From Agreia bicolorata (lineage in GTDB: Bacteria; Actinomycetota; Actinomycetes; Actinomycetales; Microbacteriaceae): a stretch of 64,000 nt of DNA. The stretch spans positions 1 through 64,000 of the forward strand of contig NZ_JYFC01000002.1 in NCBI RefSeq assembly GCF_000938265.1, in the 5' to 3' direction. The notes beneath the pieces were generated by a model, which was given only the letters and a program-made list of their open reading frames with translations, did not search any database and had not been told where the DNA came from. The number at the start of each line of letters is the position of its first letter. Position 1 is the stretch's first letter. Below, piece by piece: positions 24,239 to 32,347 of the stretch. The position numbers and the translations under genes were made by a program.

Positions 24239-25780
24239 ATGCCCCCGGTTCTCACTGGCCTCGCGGCCGCCGCCGCAGAGGAGGAGGGCTACGACCTGGC
24301 CTTCACTCCATCGGACGGCACGCTGGTCGCCCTCGGATTCGCGATGGTCCTCGCGTTCATGGCGCTCATCATGACCCGTCGACTGACCCCGATGGTCGCG
24401 CTGATCGTTGTGCCCACCATATTCGGCCTCTTTGCGGGCGCGGGGTTCGGACTCGGAGACATGGTGATCGACGCGATCAAGTCCATGGCGCCGACAGCCG
24501 CGTTGCTGATGTTCGCGATCATGTACTTCGGCATCATGATCGACGTCGGTCTCTTCGATCCGCTCATCCGGCTGATCACTCGCCTGCTCGGCGACGACCC
24601 GGCGAAGGTGGTGCTGGGCACCGCGCTGCTGGCAGGAGCGGTCTCTCTCGACGGCGATGGATCGACGACGTTCATCATCACGACCTCGGCCATGCTGCCC
24701 ATCTACCTGAGGCTGGGAATGAGCCCGGTGGTGCTCACCTGCGTGGCGGGTCTGATGAACGGCACCCTCAACATCGTGCCCTGGGGCGGCCCGACGGTGC
24801 GCGCGGCATCCGCCCTCTCGCTGGAGCCGACGGCGATCTTCGTTCCCATGCTGCCCTCCCTGGGCGCGGGGCTCATCATCACCCTCGCCTTCGCCTGGTT
24901 CCTCGGCTTGGGCGAGCGTCGACGGCTGGCAGGGTCGATCGACACCACGCGCATCGATGGAACCCGCGGCGACGGCATCTTCGGCGCTCCCCGCCTGTTC
25001 CGCGGCGCCGGGTCGAAGCCGGGCGCGGCCGTGACACTGCACACCGGCAACTTCGTCGCCGTGCGCGGCGCCCGTGGCGCGGTCGCGGCGACGTCGCTGG
25101 TGGATGCCGCAGACACGGCCATGGCAGACACGATGCTCGACCCGAACCGGGCGACGCTGCGCCCGAAGCTCATCTGGTTCAACCTCATTCTGACGGTCGC
25201 CGTTATGGTGCTGCTCGTTCTCGATCTCTTTCCGCTGGCGTTCGTCTTCATGGTGGGTGCATCCATCGCGCTGATCGTGAACTTTCCGAAGCTCAAGAGT
25301 CAGGCCGACGAGATCGTGGCCCACGCGCCGTCGATCGTCGGCGTGGTCTCGATGGTTCTCGCGGCCGGAGTGCTGGTCGGCGTTCTCAATGGCACCGGAA
25401 TGGTGACTGCGATGGCTTCCTGGATCACCGAAGGGATCCCGGCGGAGATGGGTCCCTTCCTCGCCGTCATCACCGGTGTGCTGTCGATCCCGTTCACGTT
25501 CTTTATGTCGAACGACGCGTTCTATTTCGGCATACTGCCCGTTCTCGCCGAGAGCGCGTCGCACTTCGGCATCACCCCGGTCGAAATGGCCCGCGCGTCG
25601 ATCACCGGCCAGCCCGTGCATCTGCAGAGCCCGCTCGTGCCGGCGATCCTGCTGCTCGTCTCGCTCGCCAACGTCAACCTCGGCGATCACCACAAGAAAG
25701 TGCTGTGGCGGGCCGTGGTCGTCTCGCTCGCCATGCTCGCGGTCGGAGTGCTGGTGGGGTCGATCCCTCTGCGGGCCTGA
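24239..25780 (+). CDS. CitMHS family citrate-metal:H+ symporter
   Basis: A 513-residue transporter with about 12 helices, after an N-terminus that is short and acidic. The CitMHS repeats are visible in both halves (MYFGIMIDVGLFDPLIRLI, SLDGDGSTTFIITTSAMLPIY, LNIVPWGGPTVRAAS). A long cytosolic loop (about 225-305) joins them. It imports citrate complexed with Mg2+ or Ca2+. AAAGGAG is 5 nt before ATG 24239, and TAGATT at 24184-24189 is a likely -10. It is divergent from the CitA/CitB-type system, the usual arrangement for citrate-induced uptake. Confidence 0.92.
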   Translation: MPPVLTGLAAAAAEEEGYDLAFTPSDGTLVALGFAMVLAFMALIMTRRLTPMVALIVVPTIFGLFAGAGFGLGDMVIDAIKSMAPTAALLMFAIMYFGIMIDVGLFDPLIRLITRLLGDDPAKVVLGTALLAGAVSLDGDGSTTFIITTSAMLPIYLRLGMSPVVLTCVAGLMNGTLNIVPWGGPTVRAASALSLEPTAIFVPMLPSLGAGLIITLAFAWFLGLGERRRLAGSIDTTRIDGTRGDGIFGAPRLFRGAGSKPGAAVTLHTGNFVAVRGARGAVAATSLVDAADTAMADTMLDPNRATLRPKLIWFNLILTVAVMVLLVLDLFPLAFVFMVGASIALIVNFPKLKSQADEIVAHAPSIVGVVSMVLAAGVLVGVLNGTGMVTAMASWITEGIPAEMGPFLAVITGVLSIPFTFFMSNDAFYFGILPVLAESASHFGITPVEMARASITGQPVHLQSPLVPAILLLVSLANVNLGDHHKKVLWRAVVVSLAMLAVGVLVGSIPLRA

Positions 25781-25815
25781 CCCCGGCGAGCGTCGTTCCC
25801 GGGATGCGCGCTGCT

Positions 25816-25878
25816 CTGCAGGAAAAACAGGCGTTATGAGCGAGTTTCGTACGCGAGAGGCTCGTTTCTCCTGAAAAC
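25816..25878. repeat. Intergenic imperfect palindrome, family 1, copy 4
   Basis: CTGCAGGAAAAAC (25816-25828) faces TTTCTCCTGAAAAC near 25865-25878, centred on GAGTTTCG at about 25843-25849. The arms are closest to those of the copy at 40721. It lies 36 bp after the CitMHS stop. Confidence 0.65.
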
Positions 25879-25889
25879 GGGCGCCGGAT

Positions 25890-25935
25890 GCCGACGGCCG
25901 GCCCTGCGGCTGGCCATCTGCGGCTGGCCGTCGGC
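25890..25935. terminator. Bidirectional terminator hairpin with internal direct repeat
   Basis: GCCGACGGCC (25890-25899) pairs exactly with GGCCGTCGGC (25926-25935). The loop contains CTGCGGCTGGCC twice. It lies 18 bp from the stop codon of gluconokinase and after the CitMHS gene, so it probably ends transcription from both sides. Confidence 0.7.
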
Positions 25936-25953
25936 GGCTGCGGCGCTGGAGTG

Positions 25954-26484
25954 TCAGGCGGGGCGCACCACGCGGAATGCCGCGGTGACGATGTCGTCGA
26001 TGTCTGCGTCGACCGAGACATCGGCGCCCGTCTCGCCCGGCTCGAGCGGTTCGAACGCCGCGAGTTGCGAGTCGAGCAGGGATGCCGGCATGAAGTGCTC
26101 GGTGCGCGCGTTCATGCGGGCCGCGATCAGCTCGCGAGGCCCGGAGAGGGTGATGAAGATCGTCGACGGCTCAACCGAGCGGATGGTGTCGCGGTAGCGA
26201 CGCTTGAGCGCCGAGCACGCGAGTACCAGGCCCGAGGAGTCGTGCTCCGCCAGAACCTCGCCGATGCGCACCAGCCAGGGCTCGCGGTCGATGTCATCCA
26301 GGGGCAGGCCGGCCGCCATCTTGGCGACATTCGCCTCGGGGTGCAGCGAGTCGGCGTCGATGAAGGGCACCTCGAGGCGCTGGGCGAGCAGTGCTCCGAC
26401 GGTCGACTTTCCCGACCCGGAGACGCCGCCCACGATCACGAGTTCGCGGCCCGAGCCGGTGCCGCCGGCGCTCGCGCCGGCCAT
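25954..26484 (-). CDS. gntK: Gluconokinase
   Basis: A 176-residue P-loop kinase that phosphorylates gluconate to 6-phosphogluconate. Walker A is GVSGSGKSTVG (about 19-29). The typical GntK segments FIDADSLHPEANVAKMAAGLPLDD, ACSALKRRYRD and ARTEHFMPASLLDSQLAAFEPLEPGE follow. The start ATG 26484 overlaps the stop of the upstream monooxygenase gene (TGATG). The product feeds the pentose phosphate pathway. No gluconate permease gene is adjacent. Confidence 0.94.
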   Translation of the reverse strand: MAGASAGGTGSGRELVIVGGVSGSGKSTVGALLAQRLEVPFIDADSLHPEANVAKMAAGLPLDDIDREPWLVRIGEVLAEHDSSGLVLACSALKRRYRDTIRSVEPSTIFITLSGPRELIAARMNARTEHFMPASLLDSQLAAFEPLEPGETGADVSVDADIDDIVTAAFRVVRPA

Positions 26485-26801
26485 CAGAGCTTGCCCTGGT
26501 AGCTGCTTCCCGCAGGAATCGGCGACAGCAGGGTGATCTCGGGTGCGGACTCGAGCAGACCGACGAGCGTCGCGTTCATGCGCGCCACGATGTCGCCTTT
26601 GCTGTGGGCATCGAGATCCTCGGCCGAGCTCCACTTCTCGAGCATGATGATCGTTCCGTCGGGAGCGTCGTGAATCGCGTAGAGCTCGCATCCCGTCTCG
26701 GTGTGCACCTCGGCGATGCCCGCCGAGAGGGCCTTCACGAGTTCGTCACGCGCACCGGCGACGGGGCGGAACGTGACGGTGACGACGACTGCTTCAGACA
26801 T
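26484..26801 (-). CDS. Antibiotic biosynthesis monooxygenase (ABM) domain protein
   Basis: A 105-residue single ferredoxin-like domain of the ABM/quinol monooxygenase (YgiN-like) family: VVVTVTFRPVAGARDELVKAL...ETGCELYAIHDAPDGTIIMLEKWSSAEDLDAHSK. The family acts on quinol-like or heme-like substrates, or acts as a stress protein. The start ATG 26801 has GGAGA 5 nt upstream. It is the first gene of a two-gene unit with gluconokinase; the functional link is not obvious. Confidence 0.87.
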   Translation of the reverse strand: MSEAVVVTVTFRPVAGARDELVKALSAGIAEVHTETGCELYAIHDAPDGTIIMLEKWSSAEDLDAHSKGDIVARMNATLVGLLESAPEITLLSPIPAGSSYQGKL

Positions 26802-26885
26802 GGTTCTCCACTGGATCGAGGGCGGTGATACAAGTCTGCCCTGCCCGAGGCCAAATGGGAGGCGGAGTACCAAGACCACATCCGC

Positions 26886-26920
26886 TTGCCAAAAACCGAG
26901 CGCTCGCTAGGATTTGAGCC
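26886..26920 (+). promoter_or_regulatory. Leaderless promoter of the DUF1593 gene
   Basis: TTGCCA (26886-26891) and TAGGAT (26908-26913) are spaced 16 bp. ATG starts 7 nt after the -10 box, so transcription should begin at or next to the start codon. There is no Shine-Dalgarno sequence. Confidence 0.6.
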
Positions 26921-28411
26921 ATGACCCTCAGCGTTGATGTCTCCTCCGTCGGCCCCGCCCGCGCCCGCACCATCGTAACGGCCGACCCGGAGCTCGACGA
27001 CCTCAACTCGATGATCCGCTTTCTGCTCTACACGAACGAGCTCGACGTCGCGGGCCTCGTCTACGCCAGCAGCCGCTTCCACTGGTCGGGCGACGGAAAG
27101 ACGCCGTTCTTCCTGCCCGACCGCGAGTACACCGAGCCGCAGCTGTCGTGGCGCTGGGCTCCCGGCGAACGGTTCATCGACGACGCGATCGACGCCTACG
27201 AGCAGGTGCACCCGAACCTCCTCGTTCATGACCCCCGGTACCCGAGCGCCGATGCCCTGCGAGCAGTCGTGCGCATGGGCAACGTCGAGTTCGAGGGAGA
27301 CGTCTCCGAAGAGACTCCGGGCTCCCGGCTGATCGCCGAAACGCTGCTCGACGACGACGACCGACCCGTTCACCTGCAGGTGTGGGCCGGAACGAGCACC
27401 ATCGCGCGCGCCCTGATGTCGATCGAAGAGCAGTTCGCCGATTCACCCGAGTGGCCCGAGATCCACGCCGCCGTCTCGCGCAAGGCCGTGATCACCAAGT
27501 TCGCGTCGCAAGACGGCACCTACGACAGCTATATCCGTCCGGTCTGGCCCGACATCCGGGTCACCGATGTGGCCACCATGGCCTGGGGCTATCTCGCACG
27601 CCGGGTCATCGAGCCGCCCGAGTTGCAGTATCTCGGGGCCGAATGGATGCGCGACCACGTCACATCCGTCGGGCCGCTCGGCGCGCTCTACCGCACCTGG
27701 GGCGACGGGCGCCAGATGGTGCCGGGCGACTTCACTGACTACTTTCACCTGAGCGGACTGAGCGCCGACGAGCTGCGAGAGCTCGGCTACGCCGTGTGGG
27801 TCGACCCGCAGCCGCTCGGCGAGTGGATCTCCGAGGGCGACACGACCAACATGCTCAACCTGCTGGTTCCCGGGCTGCGCGGCCACGAGCATCCGGGGCA
27901 CGGCGGATGGGGCGGCCGGGCGCGACGCGTCGACGACGGCCCCGATATGTGGGAGACGCATGGCGCGAACGACACGCGCGCCGATGGCGCGGCGCCCAAT
28001 GAAGCAGCATTTGATGAGTACTCAGTGACGAGGTGGTTCGCCGATGCCCAGAACGACTTCGCGGCGCGACTGCAGTGGAGCGTTCAGCCCACTTTCGGCG
28101 GGGCGAATCATGCTCCCGTCGTGACGGTCGAGCGGGTCGATCTGAACGTACGGGCAGGTGAGCAGCTCGAGCTGTCGGCGGTTGTCTCGGATCCCGATGG
28201 CGACGCCGTGGCGGTGCGATGGTGGCACTACCGAGAGGCGGGCAGCTACGACGGAGTTGTCGAGCTCTCGCGCGAAGGCTCAACGGCGACCGTCGTCGAG
28301 ATTCCCGGCGATGCGGTCGCCGGGCAGACGATCCACGCGATCGTCGAGGCGGTCGACGGCGGGGTTCCAGCGCTGAAGGGGTACCAGCGGGTCATTCTGA
28401 CCGTCGTGTAG
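26921..28411 (+). CDS. DUF1593 domain protein, nucleoside-hydrolase-like
   Basis: A 496-residue protein. Residues about 17-330 form the DUF1593 domain, whose fold is related to nucleoside hydrolases: VTADPELDDLNSMIRFLLYTNELDVAGLVYASSR is the Asp-rich metal-binding motif (TxxDxxxDD-like). A C-terminal Ig-like domain (APVVTVERVDLNVRAGEQLELSAVVSDPDGDAVAVRWW, about 390-496) follows. The family occurs with polysaccharide utilisation genes and probably cleaves a glycosidic bond. No signal peptide. The stop codon sits in a 17-bp tandem duplication. Substrate unknown. Confidence 0.85.
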   Translation: MTLSVDVSSVGPARARTIVTADPELDDLNSMIRFLLYTNELDVAGLVYASSRFHWSGDGKTPFFLPDREYTEPQLSWRWAPGERFIDDAIDAYEQVHPNLLVHDPRYPSADALRAVVRMGNVEFEGDVSEETPGSRLIAETLLDDDDRPVHLQVWAGTSTIARALMSIEEQFADSPEWPEIHAAVSRKAVITKFASQDGTYDSYIRPVWPDIRVTDVATMAWGYLARRVIEPPELQYLGAEWMRDHVTSVGPLGALYRTWGDGRQMVPGDFTDYFHLSGLSADELRELGYAVWVDPQPLGEWISEGDTTNMLNLLVPGLRGHEHPGHGGWGGRARRVDDGPDMWETHGANDTRADGAAPNEAAFDEYSVTRWFADAQNDFAARLQWSVQPTFGGANHAPVVTVERVDLNVRAGEQLELSAVVSDPDGDAVAVRWWHYREAGSYDGVVELSREGSTATVVEIPGDAVAGQTIHAIVEAVDGGVPALKGYQRVILTVV

Positions 28412-28430
28412 CCCTGACCGTCGTGTAGCC
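28397..28430. repeat. Perfect 17-bp tandem duplication across a stop codon
   Basis: CTGACCGTCGTGTAGCC occurs twice head to tail (28397-28413 and 28414-28430). The first copy encodes the last residues Leu-Thr-Val-Val and the TAG stop of the DUF1593 gene. The duplicate lies in the short spacer before the convergent MFS gene. Confidence 0.95.
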
Positions 28431-28435
28431 GCAGG

Positions 28436-29689
28436 TCAGGCGGCGAGCTGCTTGCTTCGCACCACGAACGTCACCAGCACGAGCGAGAGTCCCATGATCG
28501 CCGCTCCCCAGTAGGCCACGCCGAGAATTGCGCCTCCGCCGATGATGGCTCCGCCGATGATCGCGCCTGCCGCTATGCCGAGGGCGATCACCGACGAGTT
28601 GAGGGCGACGACGAGCTGGCCGAAGCGTCCGGCGAGCTGAATGAGCATTCCCTGCAGAGGGGCGTTACCTGCCCAGGCAAGAAAGCCCCACGCGGCGAAG
28701 ACGATGGCGGAGCCGAGAACGGTCGCCCCGGCGACGGGAAGCAGAACGAGTGCAACCGTGCACCCGAAGAAGCACAGCCACAGGGTGCGCGCCGCCCCCA
28801 GCCGGTCGGCCATGCGGCCACCGGCGATGTTGCCGAGAACGCCAGCGACTCCATATGAGAGCAGCAGTGCGCTGAGCGAGACGCCGTCGGCACCCGAGAT
28901 GGCCGTCAACAGCGGCGACGCGTACGTCTGCACCGTGAAGGCCGCGATCGTCTCGACCATCGACACGAGAAGAACGAGCGCAACGAGCGGAGAGGGCAGA
29001 CCGCGTCGCCCCGACGCAGCGGCCGGTGACCGGCTCGGGGTCGAGACAGAGGTACCTGCCGGCGCCACCGTCTCGACTCCGGGCGGACTCATGCTGACCG
29101 TTGCTGGCGCATCCACCGGCCCGAGCCGAGAACGATCGACCAGCAGCATCACGGCGAGAAAGGCGATCACCGCGAGACCCGCGGTCATGAGGTAGACGCC
29201 GCGGTAGCCGATCGCCGGGCCCAGGATGTTGCCGGCCGGCGCCGCGACGACGGTCGCGGTGGTCAGCCCGCCGAACACGGTGGCCAGTGCCTGCCCGCGC
29301 ATGGCGGGGGCCGAGAGCTGTGACGCCAGCACGGTGGCCGTCGGGGTGAAGCCTCCCGCGGCGATCGCGCTGAGCGCGCGGATCACGGAGAGGGTCTCGT
29401 AGTCGGTGGCCAGCGCCGTTGCGACGCTTGCAGCGGCGAAGAGGGCGAGGGCTGTGAGCATCAGCGCCCGCCGCGGCAGTCGCTCTCCGAAGAGCGCGAC
29501 GAGCGGAGTCGAGATGGCGTAGGCGATGCCATAGAAACTCACCAGCCGTCCGACATCGGCGAAGCCCACGTGGAGCTCCGTCGACATCGAAGGCAGGAGG
29601 CCTGTGACGACGTTGGAACCGAAGCCGATCGCGAACGTTCCGAGAGCCAGCGGCCAGAGTCGAGGGCGCCGCTCGCGAGCGTCAGTCAT
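28436..29689 (-). CDS. MFS transporter, AraJ/drug-efflux type
   Basis: A 417-residue protein with 12 predicted helices and a loop of about 55 residues rich in Pro, Thr and Ser between helices 6 and 7. The MFS motif A region is FYGIAYAISTPLVALFGERLPRRALM. It resembles the DHA1 (AraJ/YdhP) exporters. It is the last gene of a long minus-strand operon (binding protein, ABC ATPase, two permeases, isochorismatase-fold hydrolase). It could export a breakdown product or toxic intermediate of that pathway (inference). Confidence 0.85.
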   Translation of the reverse strand: MTDARERRPRLWPLALGTFAIGFGSNVVTGLLPSMSTELHVGFADVGRLVSFYGIAYAISTPLVALFGERLPRRALMLTALALFAAASVATALATDYETLSVIRALSAIAAGGFTPTATVLASQLSAPAMRGQALATVFGGLTTATVVAAPAGNILGPAIGYRGVYLMTAGLAVIAFLAVMLLVDRSRLGPVDAPATVSMSPPGVETVAPAGTSVSTPSRSPAAASGRRGLPSPLVALVLLVSMVETIAAFTVQTYASPLLTAISGADGVSLSALLLSYGVAGVLGNIAGGRMADRLGAARTLWLCFFGCTVALVLLPVAGATVLGSAIVFAAWGFLAWAGNAPLQGMLIQLAGRFGQLVVALNSSVIALGIAAGAIIGGAIIGGGAILGVAYWGAAIMGLSLVLVTFVVRSKQLAA

Positions 29690-29721
29690 GCCATAAAACG
29701 ATGCGGATGTGCGGGGTCACC

Positions 29722-30354
29722 TCAGCGAAGCAGCTCGTGCACGAGCGGAGCGGGCTCGGGCGTCTCGAGCGTGTCGAGCCAGCCGTTCACGTCGGCAGCC
29801 GTCACCAGCGAATCCCTCTGCAGATAGTGCATCGCCTGGAGGGCGTTGTCGTGCGCCTGCTGCGTCGACCCTCCGACGCAGTCTGTGAGCACGCGGAAAC
29901 GGTAGTCGTGCTGGTGCGCGTCGACGGCGGTGTAGTGCACGCACACATCGGTCAGCCCGCCGATGAGCAGAAGGGTCTCGGCCTTGTACGCCTTCAGCAC
30001 GATCTCGAGCTCGGTGCCGAAGAAGGCCGAGTAGCGCCGCTTCTTGATCAGAAACTCGCCCGGCTGGGGGTCGATGCCCGGGGCGAGTTCCGTCTCTTCC
30101 CACCCCTCGATGCAGTGCGGCCCTTCGGCGCCGTCGAGCTCACGGCCGATGTCGATGAGCGAGGGCTTGTGCACCTCCTGGATGAACACCACGGGAATGC
30201 CCTTTTCGCGGCTGTGGCGAATGATCTCCCGCACGCGGGGTGCCCGCTCCGTTCGTCCTCCCATGTAGGGGATCTCGGTGCGTGACTCCTCACGCGGAAT
30301 CTCGCCGCCCTGAATGTCGACGACGATGAGGACGGTGTTTCCAACGATGTTCAT
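29722..30354 (-). CDS. Isochorismatase-family cysteine hydrolase
   Basis: A 210-residue enzyme with the Asp-Lys-Cys triad of the family: D13 in LIVVDIQGGE, Lys in FLIKKRRYSAFFGTEL and Cys in LTDVCVHYTAVDAHQHDY. Relatives hydrolyse amides, carbamates or ureas (nicotinamidase, N-carbamoylsarcosine amidase, biuret hydrolase) as well as isochorismate. Placed 43 bp after the last ABC permease gene and upstream of the MFS gene, it probably cleaves an amide-type compound brought in by the importer. Confidence 0.88.
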   Translation of the reverse strand: MNIVGNTVLIVVDIQGGEIPREESRTEIPYMGGRTERAPRVREIIRHSREKGIPVVFIQEVHKPSLIDIGRELDGAEGPHCIEGWEETELAPGIDPQPGEFLIKKRRYSAFFGTELEIVLKAYKAETLLLIGGLTDVCVHYTAVDAHQHDYRFRVLTDCVGGSTQQAHDNALQAMHYLQRDSLVTAADVNGWLDTLETPEPAPLVHELLR

Positions 30355-30397
30355 TATTTCCTTTCGAAGCGGGCGATGCCCGTTGTGGTGCGGCTGA

Positions 30398-31396
30398 TCA
30401 GCTGAGGACGAGGCGGCGGTCAGCAGCCACTTGCAGCAGATCGACGAGAGTGTTGAGCACGACGTAGACGACTCCGAGGAGCAGGGCGACGCCGGCTATG
30501 CCGGGAAAGTCGCTGGCCTGCACCGACTTGTCGAGATAGCTTCCGACCCCCGGCCACGAGACGATCTTCTCGACCACCACAAGGCCGCCGAGCAGGAGGC
30601 CGGCCTGGATGCCGATCATCGAGAGGGTGGCGCCGAGGGAATTGCGCACCGCGTGCCGCAGCATCACGAGCCCCTCTGGCATGCCCGCGGAGCGCGCGGT
30701 GCGAGCGTGATCGGAGACGAGATTGATCCGCAGCCCGTCGACCAGAACGCGGCCGATAGCGACGGCCGGCGAGATCGCCACGCACGCGGCGGGCAGGATG
30801 AGGTGCCAGATCGCATCCGTCGCCACGTCGACTCGACCGGCCAGCAGCCCGTCGAGAACGAACAGCCCCGTGGGGCCGGGCGAGGTCGACCCGAACGACG
30901 AGCGTCCGCCGGAGGGCAACAGACCCAACTGGCCGTAGAAGAAGAGAAGCCCGAGCATGGTGAGGAGGAAGGTGGGCGCGGAGGCGCCCGAGAGCAGCAC
31001 GACGCGCACGATGCCCGCGCCCTTCCAGCGCGTCACGGTGAGAACCGCGAAGATCGAGCCCAGAACGAGCGCGAGGCCCAGCGACCACAGAGCGAGTTCG
31101 ACCGTGGCGGGGAAGGCGGTGGAGAGGCCTTCGGCGACGGGCGTGCGGGTGCGGAGCGAGTTCTGGAGATCACCGTGCAACAGGCCGCCGAGGTAGTCGA
31201 AATAGCGCACGATCGCGGGCTGGTCGAGGCCGAGCTGCACGCGGGTGCGCTCCAGAGCCTCGGCCGACGCGTTCGCTCCCACATAGGCGCGCGCGGGATC
31301 GACGCCGCTGAGCTCTTGCAGACCGAACAGGGCCACGGTGAGGGCGAACAGCACGCCGAGCATCGACGCGATGCGACGAATGATGAACATGATCAT
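30398..31396 (-). CDS. Peptide-type ABC transporter permease, DppB-like
   Basis: A 332-residue permease with six predicted helices, starting with MIMFIIRRIASMLGVLFALTVALFGLQEL, the typical DppB/OppB N-terminus. A large extracytoplasmic loop is followed by the binding-protein-dependent transport motif (RTARSAGMPEGLVMLRHAVRNSL) near 240-262. It pairs with the DppC-like permease. An 81-bp gap separates it from that gene; nothing else is seen in the gap. Confidence 0.9.
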   Translation of the reverse strand: MIMFIIRRIASMLGVLFALTVALFGLQELSGVDPARAYVGANASAEALERTRVQLGLDQPAIVRYFDYLGGLLHGDLQNSLRTRTPVAEGLSTAFPATVELALWSLGLALVLGSIFAVLTVTRWKGAGIVRVVLLSGASAPTFLLTMLGLLFFYGQLGLLPSGGRSSFGSTSPGPTGLFVLDGLLAGRVDVATDAIWHLILPAACVAISPAVAIGRVLVDGLRINLVSDHARTARSAGMPEGLVMLRHAVRNSLGATLSMIGIQAGLLLGGLVVVEKIVSWPGVGSYLDKSVQASDFPGIAGVALLLGVVYVVLNTLVDLLQVAADRRLVLS

Positions 31397-31477
31397 GTCA
31401 GCGACAGTCCTTCGTGCTCGATGGGGTTCGGATGCTGTGGGCGGGCCCGGCGAGTGAGCCGGCCCGGTCGTTCTCGC

Positions 31478-32347
31478 TCAACGTCGGCTCAGCAGATCGC
31501 GCACGGCGTCGCCGGCGAGGTTCGCCAGAAGTGCGAGCACGAGAACTCCGAGCCCCGGGATGACGGGGATCCACCAGAACTGGAGCAGATACTCCATTCC
31601 CTGTGCGGCCATGGATCCGAGCTCCGGTGCGGGAGCGGGCGAGCCCAACCCGATGAATGACAGGCCCGACATGGCGACGACGAGACCGCCGACGTCGAGG
31701 CTCGCGGTCACGATGACCGTGCTGGTCACCCCGGGCAGAAGGTGCCGGCGAACCCGGCGAGACCACGGCACACCCGCCAGGATGGCAGCCTCGAGATGCG
31801 GGCGGGCCGCCCACGATCGCACCTCGCCTCGGATCAAGCGCGCATACATGGGCCACCAGACCACGGCCACGCCGATGAGCGCGCTCGAGAAGCTGGCGCC
31901 GAGAGCGGCGGCGACGGCCATGGCGATGACGATGCCGGGGAAGGCCAGAAACAGGTCGGTGAGTCTCATGAGGCCGTTGTCGACCCAGCCGCCGAGCGAG
32001 CCGGCGAGCACTCCGACGATTCCGCCGATGATGACGCCTGACGTGATCACGATCGCGGCAGAGGCGATGCTCGACCGCAGACCGAAGAGCATGCGCGAGA
32101 GAATGTCGTAGCCGACGCCGTCCGTGCCGAGCAGGTGGCCGGGGCTGCCCGGGGGCAGGAACGTCTCGCCGGCGCGGAGGATCGGGCTGTACGGAGCGAG
32201 CATCGGGGCCAACAGGGCGATGAGCACGAGCAGGGCCAGGCCGACGAGGCCGACCATGTCGACAGCCGTGGTGTGGCGTCGCAGCTCCGTCATTCTGGCC
32301 CACTTCTTCGAGCTTCGGGCCGTGCTGGGTGTCTCGATGGCGGTCAC
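31478..32347 (-). CDS. Peptide-type ABC transporter permease, DppC-like
   Basis: A 289-residue permease. The first helix is at about 28-52 (VDMVGLVGLALLVLIALLAPMLAPYSP), followed by the DppC loop FLPPGSPGHLLGTDGVGYDILSRMLFGLRSS that defines the family. The EAA-like loop (EAAILAGVPWSRRVRRHLLPG) lies near 190-210. Start overlaps the stop of the fused ATPase gene by 4 bp. It forms the channel with the DppB-like permease. Confidence 0.92.
   Translation of the reverse strand: MTAIETPSTARSSKKWARMTELRRHTTAVDMVGLVGLALLVLIALLAPMLAPYSPILRAGETFLPPGSPGHLLGTDGVGYDILSRMLFGLRSSIASAAIVITSGVIIGGIVGVLAGSLGGWVDNGLMRLTDLFLAFPGIVIAMAVAAALGASFSSALIGVAVVWWPMYARLIRGEVRSWAARPHLEAAILAGVPWSRRVRRHLLPGVTSTVIVTASLDVGGLVVAMSGLSFIGLGSPAPAPELGSMAAQGMEYLLQFWWIPVIPGLGVLVLALLANLAGDAVRDLLSRR

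Noticed and set aside
23066-25693. An 875-codon open frame on the minus strand across the citrate transporter and kinase genes
   Set aside because: It overlaps two well-supported genes; the composition is rich in Arg, His and Asp, as is usual for the antisense of GC-rich coding DNA, and it has no start signal or domain.
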